Positions 1 through 5,862 of a stretch of DNA of 9,045 nucleotides are shown here, in pieces (positions within the stretch are counted from its first letter, which is position 1; every line of letters begins with the position of its first letter). The stretch spans positions 1-9,045 of the forward strand of contig CAZJQD010000071.1 of the NCBI GenBank assembly GCA_964548165.1. Direction: 5' to 3'. Both the position numbers and the translations under genes were made by a program. Under the pieces are notes generated by a model. The model ran no database searches, had not been told where the DNA came from, and worked only from the letters and a program-made list of their open reading frames with translations. This stretch comes from CAZJQD01 sp964548165 [NCBI: uncultured bacterium] (GTDB lineage Bacteria; UBA8481).

Positions 1-174
1 GCCACGCGGATCGCGCTCATCCACGACGGGCGATTGCGCGAAGGCGAGCACGACGAGCTCCTCTCCGCCGAGACGCTCAGTGCCGTGTACGGCATGCCGA
101 TCCAGGTTGCGCGATCGGGTGGCGTCCGCGCGATCTTTCCGCCAACGACGCCGCCCGAGAACGGCCGACCATGA
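1..174 (+). CDS. Metal ABC transporter ATP-binding protein, C-terminal fragment (ZnuC/MntA-like)
   Basis: Only the last 57 residues are in the window; the gene enters from the left edge with no start. The visible part reads as the end of an ABC ATPase. A post-H-loop strand (IALIHDGRLREGEHDELL) carries the typical 'I..G.i...G...el' pattern, followed by a short helix and a 'YGMPIQV' segment as seen at the C-termini of ZnuC/FecE-type ATPases. Walker A, Walker B and signature motifs lie outside the window and cannot be checked. The stop codon (172-174) overlaps the start of the next gene as ATGA, so the two proteins are translationally coupled. The ABC-3 permease next door is what points to a zinc/manganese-type importer; from this fragment alone the substrate could be another metal or chelate. 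The protein would sit on the cytoplasmic face and power transport by ATP hydrolysis. Confidence 0.8.
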   Translation, partial: ATRIALIHDGRLREGEHDELLSAETLSAVYGMPIQVARSGGVRAIFPPTTPPENGRP

Positions 175-986
175 GCTTGTTCCTCTCCATCTATGAGACT
201 CCCTTCATGCGGGATGCGCTCATCGCGGGCACGCTCACCGGCGGCCTGTTGGGCTACCTGGGCCTCTTCGTCATCCTCCGACGGCAGATCTTTCTCGGCG
301 CAGCCCTCCCGCAGTTTGCCGCCTTCGGCGTCGTCGCCGGCATGGCTGTCGGACTCTCTGCGTTGCCCGCCGCCCTCCTCGGCGTTGCTCTCGGCGCCGC
401 GGCCGCCTCCATGGCCCCACGCCGGATCGCGATCGGCACCGATGGTCTCGTGGGTCTCGGTTATGCGATCGCCACCGCGGGCGTTCTCCTCGGCCTCGCC
501 GTCCTGGCTCCGACAGAGACCCACGGCCTCACGATCCTCGGCGGCGATATCCTCGGCGCGAACCCGGACGAGATCATGGTCCTGGCGGGCGTCACGACCG
601 CGATCGCTCTCGTGCACTCCTTTGCCTGGAAGGAGTTCGTGCTCGTCTCGTACGACGGCGAGTATGCGGCGACGACGGGACGAAACCCGGGCGCCTGGAA
701 CGCGCTCCTCCTGGCCACGATCGGCGCCGGGGTCGCCGCAAGCCTGAAGACGTCCGGCGCCATCCTCTCGTTCGCCGCGCTCATCGGCCCCGCCGCGGCC
801 GCTCTGCTCGTCGCCCGCCGATTCCGATCTGCCGCTGTCGTGGCAATCCTCCTCGGCGCGACGATGGCGGGCCTGGGTCTTTCGCTCTCCTACGTCCATG
901 AACTCCCCAGCGGTCCGACAATGGCGCTGACGGCCTTGGCCCCCATCCTGCCGACCTCCGCGTATCGGCTGTGGCGGTGGCGGTAG
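171..986 (+). CDS. ABC-3 family metal transporter permease (ZnuB/MntB-like)
   Basis: This is a complete 271-residue inner-membrane permease, a normal length for the family. About eight hydrophobic segments run from residue 15 to the end. Family landmarks seen are: an N-terminal 'FMRDALIAG..TGGLLGYLGLFVILRR' pattern (residues 12-38); 'FLGAALPQFAAFGVVAG' (41-57), which matches the first signature loop; a late 'G.ILSFAALIGPAAAALL' segment that forms the core helix of the pore; and 'LSYVHELPSGPTMAL', the usual 'SY..D.PsGP' ending. It would form the transmembrane channel of a periplasmic-binding-protein-dependent importer for zinc, manganese or a related divalent metal. The ATG overlaps the ATPase stop (ATGA). 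No good Shine-Dalgarno is visible, so coupling probably drives initiation. Oddity: the histidine usually found in the 'sHaaL.G' loop is glutamine here (Q48). No binding-protein gene follows; it may lie upstream of the ATPase. Confidence 0.9.
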   Translation: MSLFLSIYETPFMRDALIAGTLTGGLLGYLGLFVILRRQIFLGAALPQFAAFGVVAGMAVGLSALPAALLGVALGAAAASMAPRRIAIGTDGLVGLGYAIATAGVLLGLAVLAPTETHGLTILGGDILGANPDEIMVLAGVTTAIALVHSFAWKEFVLVSYDGEYAATTGRNPGAWNALLLATIGAGVAASLKTSGAILSFAALIGPAAAALLVARRFRSAAVVAILLGATMAGLGLSLSYVHELPSGPTMALTALAPILPTSAYRLWRWR

Positions 987-1031
987 ATTTCACCTGGCTG
1001 ACGGCCCGCGAGCGCCGCTCATCGGGAATTA

Positions 1032-1095
1032 CACGGGGGCAGAGGGACAGGGAATAACGTGACCCGAGCGTAAACGATTCCTTTTGTCCCCCGTG
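1032..1095. repeat. Imperfect palindrome, REP-like or MITE-like element
   Basis: This palindrome occupies most of the 124-base gap between the metal permease and the glycosyltransferase. Four nested paired blocks are visible: CACGG (1032-1036) with CCGTG (1091-1095), GGGACA (1044-1049) with TGTCCC (1085-1090), GGAAT (1051-1055) with ATTCC (1077-1081), and CGT (1058-1060) with ACG (1074-1076). That gives 19 base pairs around a 13-base loop, with small internal loops. The shape suggests a short mobile palindromic repeat. It could also act as a terminator for the metal-transport operon or an attenuator for the next one, although no U-tract follows it. It covers the alternative TTG (1084) and GTG (1093) starts of the downstream gene. 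No other copy is in this window, so its repeat status is inferred. Confidence 0.5.
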
Positions 1096-1110
1096 CGCTG
1101 GACGTCTACG

Positions 1111-2292
1111 ATGCCCTACCTCGTGGAGGCTTCGCTTGCATTGACCCTCGGGGCCCTTCTCTTCGGAGGGGCCTGGGGTGGCCTCGTGGCCGGCTACTGG
1201 GGCTGGCTCCGCGCCCATCGCCGGCCGCTCCTTCCGCCATCCTCGCCGGTGGAGGACGCCGCCTGCGGGGTCGATGTGCTCGTGGCGGTCCTGAACGAAG
1301 AGCGGGACATCGGCGCCAAGCTCGAGGATCTCCGCGCCCTGGAATACCCCGCCCACGCCCTGCGATTCTTCATTGTCGATGGAGGGTCTTCGGACGGCAC
1401 GGCGGCCATCGTCGCCGCGGCGGCAGCGCGCGATCCGCGCATCCACCTCGTCCGCCACGACGTCGCCAACAAGATCGCCCAGCTCAATGCCGCACTGCCG
1501 CGCCTCACCGCGCCGTATGTCCTCGTCACGGACGCGGATGCCCGGATGAAGCCGGAGACGCTATCCGCCCTGGTCTTGGCGTTGCGCGCGGATCCTGGCC
1601 TCGGGATCGTGGGCACTCCCGTCGCGCGCCCGCTCGCCCACGAGCTCGAGCGATGTCACACCGGCCTAATCGACGGCATGCGCGCGGCCGAGGCCCGGGT
1701 CGGCTCGGCCTCGATCGTGATGGGACCCTGCTACCTGTGCCGCCGCGAATTGATCGAATCCTTGCCGCGCGACGCGTTCTGTGACGACGTCTTCATCTCT
1801 TTTCATGTGCTGGCGCGCGGATTCCGGGTGGGCTACGTCGAGATGGAGATCTCCGAGTTGCGCGCGCCGATCTCGTTTCGTGACCTCGTGCGGCACAAGT
1901 GCCGCAAGGCCTCGGCCTACCTGCACGAGGTTTTCAGGCACCTTCCGGCCGCAGGGACGATGCCCTCCCCGGGGCGCGGCGTCTTCCTCTGGCGCGCAGC
2001 GCAATTTCTCGTGGCTCCCCTGCTGGCCCTGGTCGCAGTCGGGCTCCTGCTCGCCGCCGCGTGGGCGACGAGCCCGCCGCTGGGCCTGGCGGCGACCCTC
2101 CTTCCCGCGGTGCTCCTCGCTGCGGCCGCGGCCCGGCCCGCGAACCTGCCCTGGCTCCAGCCCGTACTGCTGGTTGTCCTCCTGCACGCCATCCTTCTCG
2201 GCGTCCTCATGGCCTATCCCTTCTATCGCCAGTCGGCCTCCTATCGGAAGGTCCGCACGATGGTGTCTCTCCCGGACGCAGAGCCGACGTGA
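1111..2292 (+). CDS. Membrane-anchored family 2 glycosyltransferase
   Basis: The protein has 393 residues from the ATG at 1111. Residues 5-30 form one transmembrane segment. A GT-A catalytic domain spans about residues 54-270: 'VDVLVAVLNEERDI' (54-67), nucleotide-sugar-binding 'FIVDGGSSDGT' (87-97), 'NKIAQLNAAL' (120-129), and the metal-binding DxD as D141-A-D143. The probable catalytic-base region is 'CDDVFISF' (224-231). Three hydrophobic helices (about 290-375) close the protein. This is the plan of processive or lipid-acceptor GT2 enzymes, which transfer a sugar from a nucleotide donor on the cytoplasmic side of the inner membrane. The usual QxxRW motif is absent; 'RHKCRKA' (261-267) stands at that place. 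ATG 1111 is chosen because the in-frame TTG 1084 and GTG 1093 lie inside the palindrome; its Shine-Dalgarno is weak. It is the first gene of a four-gene operon, and its stop overlaps the next start (GTGA). Donor and acceptor are unknown. Confidence 0.85.
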   Translation: MPYLVEASLALTLGALLFGGAWGGLVAGYWGWLRAHRRPLLPPSSPVEDAACGVDVLVAVLNEERDIGAKLEDLRALEYPAHALRFFIVDGGSSDGTAAIVAAAAARDPRIHLVRHDVANKIAQLNAALPRLTAPYVLVTDADARMKPETLSALVLALRADPGLGIVGTPVARPLAHELERCHTGLIDGMRAAEARVGSASIVMGPCYLCRRELIESLPRDAFCDDVFISFHVLARGFRVGYVEMEISELRAPISFRDLVRHKCRKASAYLHEVFRHLPAAGTMPSPGRGVFLWRAAQFLVAPLLALVAVGLLLAAAWATSPPLGLAATLLPAVLLAAAAARPANLPWLQPVLLVVLLHAILLGVLMAYPFYRQSASYRKVRTMVSLPDAEPT

Positions 2293-3302
2293 CGCGAGGA
2301 CGGGCCGCGGAGGCCCTGGACATGGCCTGGCACTTCGCGCGCCACCAGTTCACGACCATCCACCCCCTGGAGGTCCAGGCCCAGCTCCTCAACGCCTGCA
2401 ATCTCCGCTGTACCTACTGCAAGTGCCCGGAGATCGCGACGCGCACGCTGACCGTGGATCAATGGCTCGAGATCGTGCGCGGCCTCGCGCGGTTCGGGAC
2501 CCGCCGCTTCAAGGTCCAGGGCGGCGAGCCCACGCTCTTCAAGGGGATGGACGAGATCTGCGCCGCCGCGAAGGCGGCCGGGATGCGCACGGCCGTGACC
2601 ACGAACGGATTTGGCATCGTCCGCACGCCGTCATTGCTCGATGCGCTGGACGAGGTGGTGGTCAGCGTGGACGCCCTGCGGCCCGAGCTCCACGATCGGT
2701 GCCGCGGCGCGGGATCGCACGCGATCGCGATGCAGGCCGCGGATCTGGCGGCCGCGCGCGGTTGCCGCGTCTACATCAACATGATCGTGCACAAGGAGAC
2801 GGCCTGCGACCTCGAACCGCTCCTCGCGTATTGCGAGAGCCGGGGTTTTCTCCTCAACGCCCAGGCCGTCCAGTTCTCGACTCATTACCAGGATGACGGC
2901 GCCGAATTCCTCGCCCTGGACCAGGCGGCGGAAAGCGCACTCTACCAGCGGCTTGCCGATCTGAAGCGACAGGGACGGGGCCTGATGTTCTCCGCCGCCA
3001 CGTACGAGCGTACCTCCCAGTGGCCGGACTACCGGGCGCGGACGCGGGCCATGGAGGGGCACTCGGCGTGCATGGCCGGGAATTTCTACGTGCACATCGA
3101 GCCGAACGGCGACGTGCATCCCTGCAACTTCCACGGGGGCCCCTTCACCGCGAAGAACGCCGTCACGGACGGCCTGGAAGCGGCCCTGCGACAGGCTCGT
3201 TTCCATCACTGTGCCGACTGCGGAGTGGTCCACCTCGAGGAGCGCAAGCGCCTCTTCACCCTCAAGCCCGGAGCCATCCTTCAGCTCCTGCGGCGGGGAT
3301 AG
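2289..3302 (+). CDS. Radical SAM enzyme with reduced SPASM/twitch-like C-terminus (paralog 1)
   Basis: The protein has 337 residues from GTG 2289. The radical SAM [4Fe-4S] motif CxxxCxxC is C37, C41, C44; the SAM-binding 'GGEP' is at 78-81; and 'SVDALRPELHDRCRG' is the usual central strand of the TIM-barrel. The C-terminus has C261 and C279 as CX12GX4C, the first SPASM signature, then C308 and C311 as CX2C. The remaining SPASM cysteines are missing, so one auxiliary cluster is likely. The linker holds 'FSAATYERTSQWPDYR'. Such enzymes use the 5'-deoxyadenosyl radical to oxidise, epimerise or link sugars, nucleosides or peptides; the substrate here is not evident. The GTG overlaps the previous stop by 4 bases. 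An alternative ATG at 2322 has a strong GGAGG (2309-2313) and an 8-base spacer and would give 326 residues. GTG is preferred because its N-terminus aligns better with the paralog downstream. No B12-binding domain is visible. Confidence 0.85.
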   Translation: MTRGRAAEALDMAWHFARHQFTTIHPLEVQAQLLNACNLRCTYCKCPEIATRTLTVDQWLEIVRGLARFGTRRFKVQGGEPTLFKGMDEICAAAKAAGMRTAVTTNGFGIVRTPSLLDALDEVVVSVDALRPELHDRCRGAGSHAIAMQAADLAAARGCRVYINMIVHKETACDLEPLLAYCESRGFLLNAQAVQFSTHYQDDGAEFLALDQAAESALYQRLADLKRQGRGLMFSAATYERTSQWPDYRARTRAMEGHSACMAGNFYVHIEPNGDVHPCNFHGGPFTAKNAVTDGLEAALRQARFHHCADCGVVHLEERKRLFTLKPGAILQLLRRG

Positions 3303-3308
3303 GCCCCC

Positions 3309-3313
3309 GGGAG
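3309..3313 (+). promoter_or_regulatory. Ribosome binding site of radical SAM paralog 2
   Basis: GGGAG lies 8 bases before ATG 3322 in the 19-base gap after the first radical SAM gene. It fixes the start of the second one, whose frame otherwise stays open well back into its neighbour. Confidence 0.5.
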
Positions 3314-3321
3314 CGCGGCGC

Positions 3322-4356
3322 ATGAGGGCACTCAAGACCGGGCTGGCGCTCCTGGCGGCACGGGCCACCGGGGCCGCCGTGCCCCAGCATGTCAGCGTCT
3401 ACCCCACGATGCGGTGCAATCTCCGGTGCGTGTACTGCTCGTCACCCTACCAGGAGACCCCGGAGCTCACGACCGCGGAGTGGTGCGGGATCTTCGACGC
3501 ACTCAAGGCGGCCGGCACCGTGCGGCTCGCCTTCCTCGGGGGCGAACCGTTGTTGCGCCGGGACATCGACGAGCTGGTCGGCCACGCCCGGTCGCTCGAC
3601 CTGGCCGTCGCAATGACCACCAACGGAACGCTGGTGCCGCGTCGCGAGGACGTCGTGCGCCGGCTCGACGCCTTGACGATCAGCCTCGACGGCACGGCCG
3701 CGTCGCATGATCGAAACCGCGGCCAGGGCAGCCATGCCGAGGCTCTTCGAGCCATCGAGGCCGCGCGGGGATGGGGCATACCGGTGAAGGTCAACGCCGT
3801 GCTGAGTGAACATAGCGCCGAGACACTCGAGGACCTGCTCCTTTTCGCCCGGCGCGAAGATCTGCCCCTGACGATCAACTTCATGCGCTCGGAGGAGGAA
3901 TCGGGTCTCTGGCACGATGCGTCCCATCACCGGTTGGCGGACGATCGGATCCGCGCGCTCTGCGACCGAATCGTGGAGGCGCGGCGCGACCATCCGATGA
4001 TCGTCTTTTCCGAGGAGACGTATCGCGTGTCGAGGACGTGGCCCGACTATCGCCGGGATCGCCTCACCGAGGCGGAGGTCGGCGCCGAGTTCCCAGGCCC
4101 GCGCTGCTCGGCGGGACGATTCCACTGCGCGATCGCGGCCGACGGGCGGATGTTTCCCTGCGCCCTCACGCTCGGCCGCGTCCCGGCGGAGGATATTCGC
4201 CGGCGCGGAGTGGCCGGGGCGCTCGCGGTATCGCGACGCCACGGGTGCGCGACCTGCTTCTCGCCCTGCATGCTCGAGCAGAACGCCCTCTTCTCGCTCC
4301 GCCCCGGCGTCGTATTCAACCTGGCCCGATTCCACCTGCGCCACCGGCTCCGGTAG
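3322..4356 (+). CDS. Radical SAM enzyme with reduced SPASM/twitch-like C-terminus (paralog 2)
   Basis: The protein has 344 residues. The radical SAM cluster motif is C32, C36, C39; 'GGEP' is at 73-76; 'ISLDGTAASHDRNRGQGSH' is the central barrel strand. C-terminal cysteines are C262 and C280 (CX12GX4C), then C309, C312, C316 (CX2CX3C), plus an extra C269. The linker 'FSEETYRVSRTWPDYR' and the tail 'ALFSLRPGVVFNLARF' closely match paralog 1 ('LFTLKPGAILQLLRR'), and the spacing between the two cysteine pairs is the same (28 residues). This indicates a tandem duplication. The additional cysteine (C316) suggests a differently ligated auxiliary cluster, hence a different reaction or a role as partner. 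The CX2CX3C tail recalls HpnH-type enzymes of hopanoid biosynthesis, but only loosely and from memory. The gene sits 19 bases after paralog 1 and 7 bases before the membrane glycosyltransferase. A sugar- or lipid-modifying role is inferred from these neighbours; a peptide substrate is less likely because no precursor gene is seen. Confidence 0.85.
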   Translation: MRALKTGLALLAARATGAAVPQHVSVYPTMRCNLRCVYCSSPYQETPELTTAEWCGIFDALKAAGTVRLAFLGGEPLLRRDIDELVGHARSLDLAVAMTTNGTLVPRREDVVRRLDALTISLDGTAASHDRNRGQGSHAEALRAIEAARGWGIPVKVNAVLSEHSAETLEDLLLFARREDLPLTINFMRSEEESGLWHDASHHRLADDRIRALCDRIVEARRDHPMIVFSEETYRVSRTWPDYRRDRLTEAEVGAEFPGPRCSAGRFHCAIAADGRMFPCALTLGRVPAEDIRRRGVAGALAVSRRHGCATCFSPCMLEQNALFSLRPGVVFNLARFHLRHRLR

Positions 4357-4363
4357 GACGAGC

Positions 4364-5680
4364 ATGGACCTGGCAGACCCGCGGATACTCCGCCACCTCG
4401 CGGCCGCCGCGTTCCTCGGCGCCATGGCGCTGGGCGCCTGGCCGCTCGTGCGTCGCCTCGACGCCGAGCCAGGCCGCCGAGCGCAGTGGGCGGGCATGCT
4501 GGCGGTCGTAGCGCTCTTCTTCGCGATGCACCATGCGTTTTCGCCGCCGTGGGATGACGAATCGCGCCGCCTGGTGGCGGTTCAGTCCCTGCTCTCCGAC
4601 GGCGATCTCGATCTCGCGGACGAGTACGGCGCCGAGACGTGGCGATCGTTTCGCAACGACGGCCCGGCGTTCTTCACGTCCGCTGCGACCACGATCCGGA
4701 ATCGCCTCGCGGACCATCCGGCACCCTTCTATCCGCGCTACGCGGTCGGGTACACCGTGCTCCTGGCCCCTCTCTATGGCGCGGGCGCCCTCCTGCACCC
4801 GGGACTGGGACGGCTCCTGGCCACCCTGCCGGGCATCGCCTGCTCGGCCGTGTCCTTCCTGCTCCTCGTCGCCGCGCTCGTCGACCGCGGCCTGGACGAG
4901 CGCCGGGCTCGGCGCGTGGCCGCGGCCTTCGCGCTCTCGGCCCCCTGGCTCTTCTTCGCCGTCCACCTCTGGCCCGAGCCGATCGCGGGAGCCGCTGCGC
5001 TCTGGGTGATCGTCCGCAAGCATCCGCAGGAAGCGATGGCCGCAGCGGCCGTCGGCGCCGTGGTCGGTGCCCTGCCTCTGCTCCACTTTCGCTACGCATT
5101 CCTGTCCGCCCCCCTCTTCCTCGTCGCGGCGTGGCCCCTGAGCCGCCGCCCCGCCCTGCTCCTCATCCTCGCTGGGGCGGCAGCCCTCCCAATTGCCGCG
5201 GCCACGCTCTCCTACGTTGTCTCCTGCGACCACACCACGTGGGAGATCTGGGCCACCATCGATCACCGCGCGGCGCCGGGCAGCCGCCTCGGGGCCTTCA
5301 CGGCGTCTCGCCTCCTCGATCCCGCCCTCCTCATCGAGCGCATCGTCTGGCCCCCCGCCGGCGTGCTGTGCCTGGTCCCCGTGCTCGCGCTCGGGTGGCG
5401 TCGCGTGGCATGGACCTGGGCCTGGCCCGCACTCCCGATGGTAATCGCGATTCTTGCGTTCGATTACTCCTCCGGCCCGCTCGCGCGCTTCTGGTCGCCC
5501 CTGCTTCCCCTCCTGGCCGCGGCCCTCTATCCCGTGCGTGGGCGCTCCTGGCTACCGGGGCTCCTCCTGGGATTCGGCGCCGCGGTCGGCCTGGTGACCG
5601 GTCTCAATCCTTGGCTCTGCTCCGATGCCATGACGTTCGATCGATTGGTGGTTCGTTTCTCGGAACTCATAGGGCCCTGA
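4364..5680 (+). CDS. Polytopic membrane glycosyltransferase, GT-C/GT39-like
   Basis: The protein has 438 residues and about ten or eleven transmembrane helices. The first helices cover about residues 10-30 and 40-58. They are followed by a long extracytoplasmic loop starting 'WDDESRRLVAVQSLLSDGDL' (63-82). An acidic pair just after a transmembrane helix (here D64, D65, E66) is the hallmark of GT-C enzymes such as ArnT and protein O-mannosyltransferases, which use polyprenyl-phosphate sugars outside the membrane. Further loop residues include 'FRNDGPAFF' and 'HPAPFYPRYAVGYT'. Near the end, 'ARFWSPLLPLLAAALYP' resembles the conserved R..P..P helix of that fold. The start ATG lies 7 bases after paralog 2, with only a weak GGACG upstream. 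It is the last gene of the operon. It likely places a sugar from a lipid carrier onto a glycan, lipid or protein on the periplasmic side. Overall similarity to named GT39 proteins cannot be judged by eye; it could also be an uncharacterised membrane protein of similar fold. Confidence 0.65.
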   Translation: MDLADPRILRHLAAAAFLGAMALGAWPLVRRLDAEPGRRAQWAGMLAVVALFFAMHHAFSPPWDDESRRLVAVQSLLSDGDLDLADEYGAETWRSFRNDGPAFFTSAATTIRNRLADHPAPFYPRYAVGYTVLLAPLYGAGALLHPGLGRLLATLPGIACSAVSFLLLVAALVDRGLDERRARRVAAAFALSAPWLFFAVHLWPEPIAGAAALWVIVRKHPQEAMAAAAVGAVVGALPLLHFRYAFLSAPLFLVAAWPLSRRPALLLILAGAAALPIAAATLSYVVSCDHTTWEIWATIDHRAAPGSRLGAFTASRLLDPALLIERIVWPPAGVLCLVPVLALGWRRVAWTWAWPALPMVIAILAFDYSSGPLARFWSPLLPLLAAALYPVRGRSWLPGLLLGFGAAVGLVTGLNPWLCSDAMTFDRLVVRFSELIGP

Positions 5681-5682
5681 CA

Positions 5683-5696
5683 CCGGGATACCCCGG
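5683..5696 (+). terminator. Possible weak terminator after the glycosyltransferase operon
   Basis: CCGGG (5683-5687) pairs with CCCGG (5692-5696) around a 4-base loop, two bases after the stop of the membrane glycosyltransferase. The stem is short and is followed by a pyrimidine-rich rather than pure U stretch, so this is a weak call. Confidence 0.25.
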
Positions 5697-5711
5697 ATCG
5701 ACCTCTATCTC

Positions 5712-5740
5712 TTTACTTTCCAATCAATCGTAGCCTCTTA
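5712..5740 (+). promoter_or_regulatory. Candidate sigma-70-type promoter for the aldolase
   Basis: TTTACT (5712-5717) and TCTTAT (5735-5740) are spaced by 17 bases; each matches four of six consensus positions. They lie in the only AT-rich patch of this gap (about 5700-5745), some 120 bases upstream of the aldolase ATG. A second -10-like TATCAT at 5797-5802 has no good -35. The rest of the 182-base gap shows no gene. Start site not established. Confidence 0.3.
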
Positions 5741-5850
5741 TCAACAGCGTCCGGCGGACGCGATGGCCAGCCATTCCGCGCACGCGACGTTTCCTCTATC
5801 ATGCCCTGCAAGGTCGTTCTTCTTTTCACAGGTCCGACTACTCGATTCGA

Positions 5851-5855
5851 AAGGA
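5851..5855 (+). promoter_or_regulatory. Ribosome binding site of the aldolase gene
   Basis: AAGGA is followed by a 7-base spacer and ATG 5863. It is the clearest Shine-Dalgarno of the annotated starts in this window, consistent with a well-expressed central-metabolism enzyme, and it decides the start. Confidence 0.7.
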
Positions 5856-5862
5856 TCCACCC

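Noticed and set aside
781-1458. Open frame on the minus strand across the intergenic palindrome and the start of the glycosyltransferase
   Set aside because: Its protein is low-complexity arginine/glycine-rich with no recognisable domain, and it opposes a clear GT2 frame. It is a by-product of high GC content.
3442-5266. Two long minus-strand frames (3442-4497 and 4316-5266) opposite the radical SAM and membrane genes
   Set aside because: Arginine-rich composition, no motifs, and full overlap with well-supported genes. Not real coding regions.
987-5862. Search for a RiPP precursor peptide to go with the radical SAM pair
   Set aside because: The gaps at 2292, 3303-3321 and 4357-4363 are too small. 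The two larger gaps (987-1110 and 5681-5862) show no short frame with a ribosome binding site and a leader/core look. A peptide substrate encoded elsewhere cannot be excluded.
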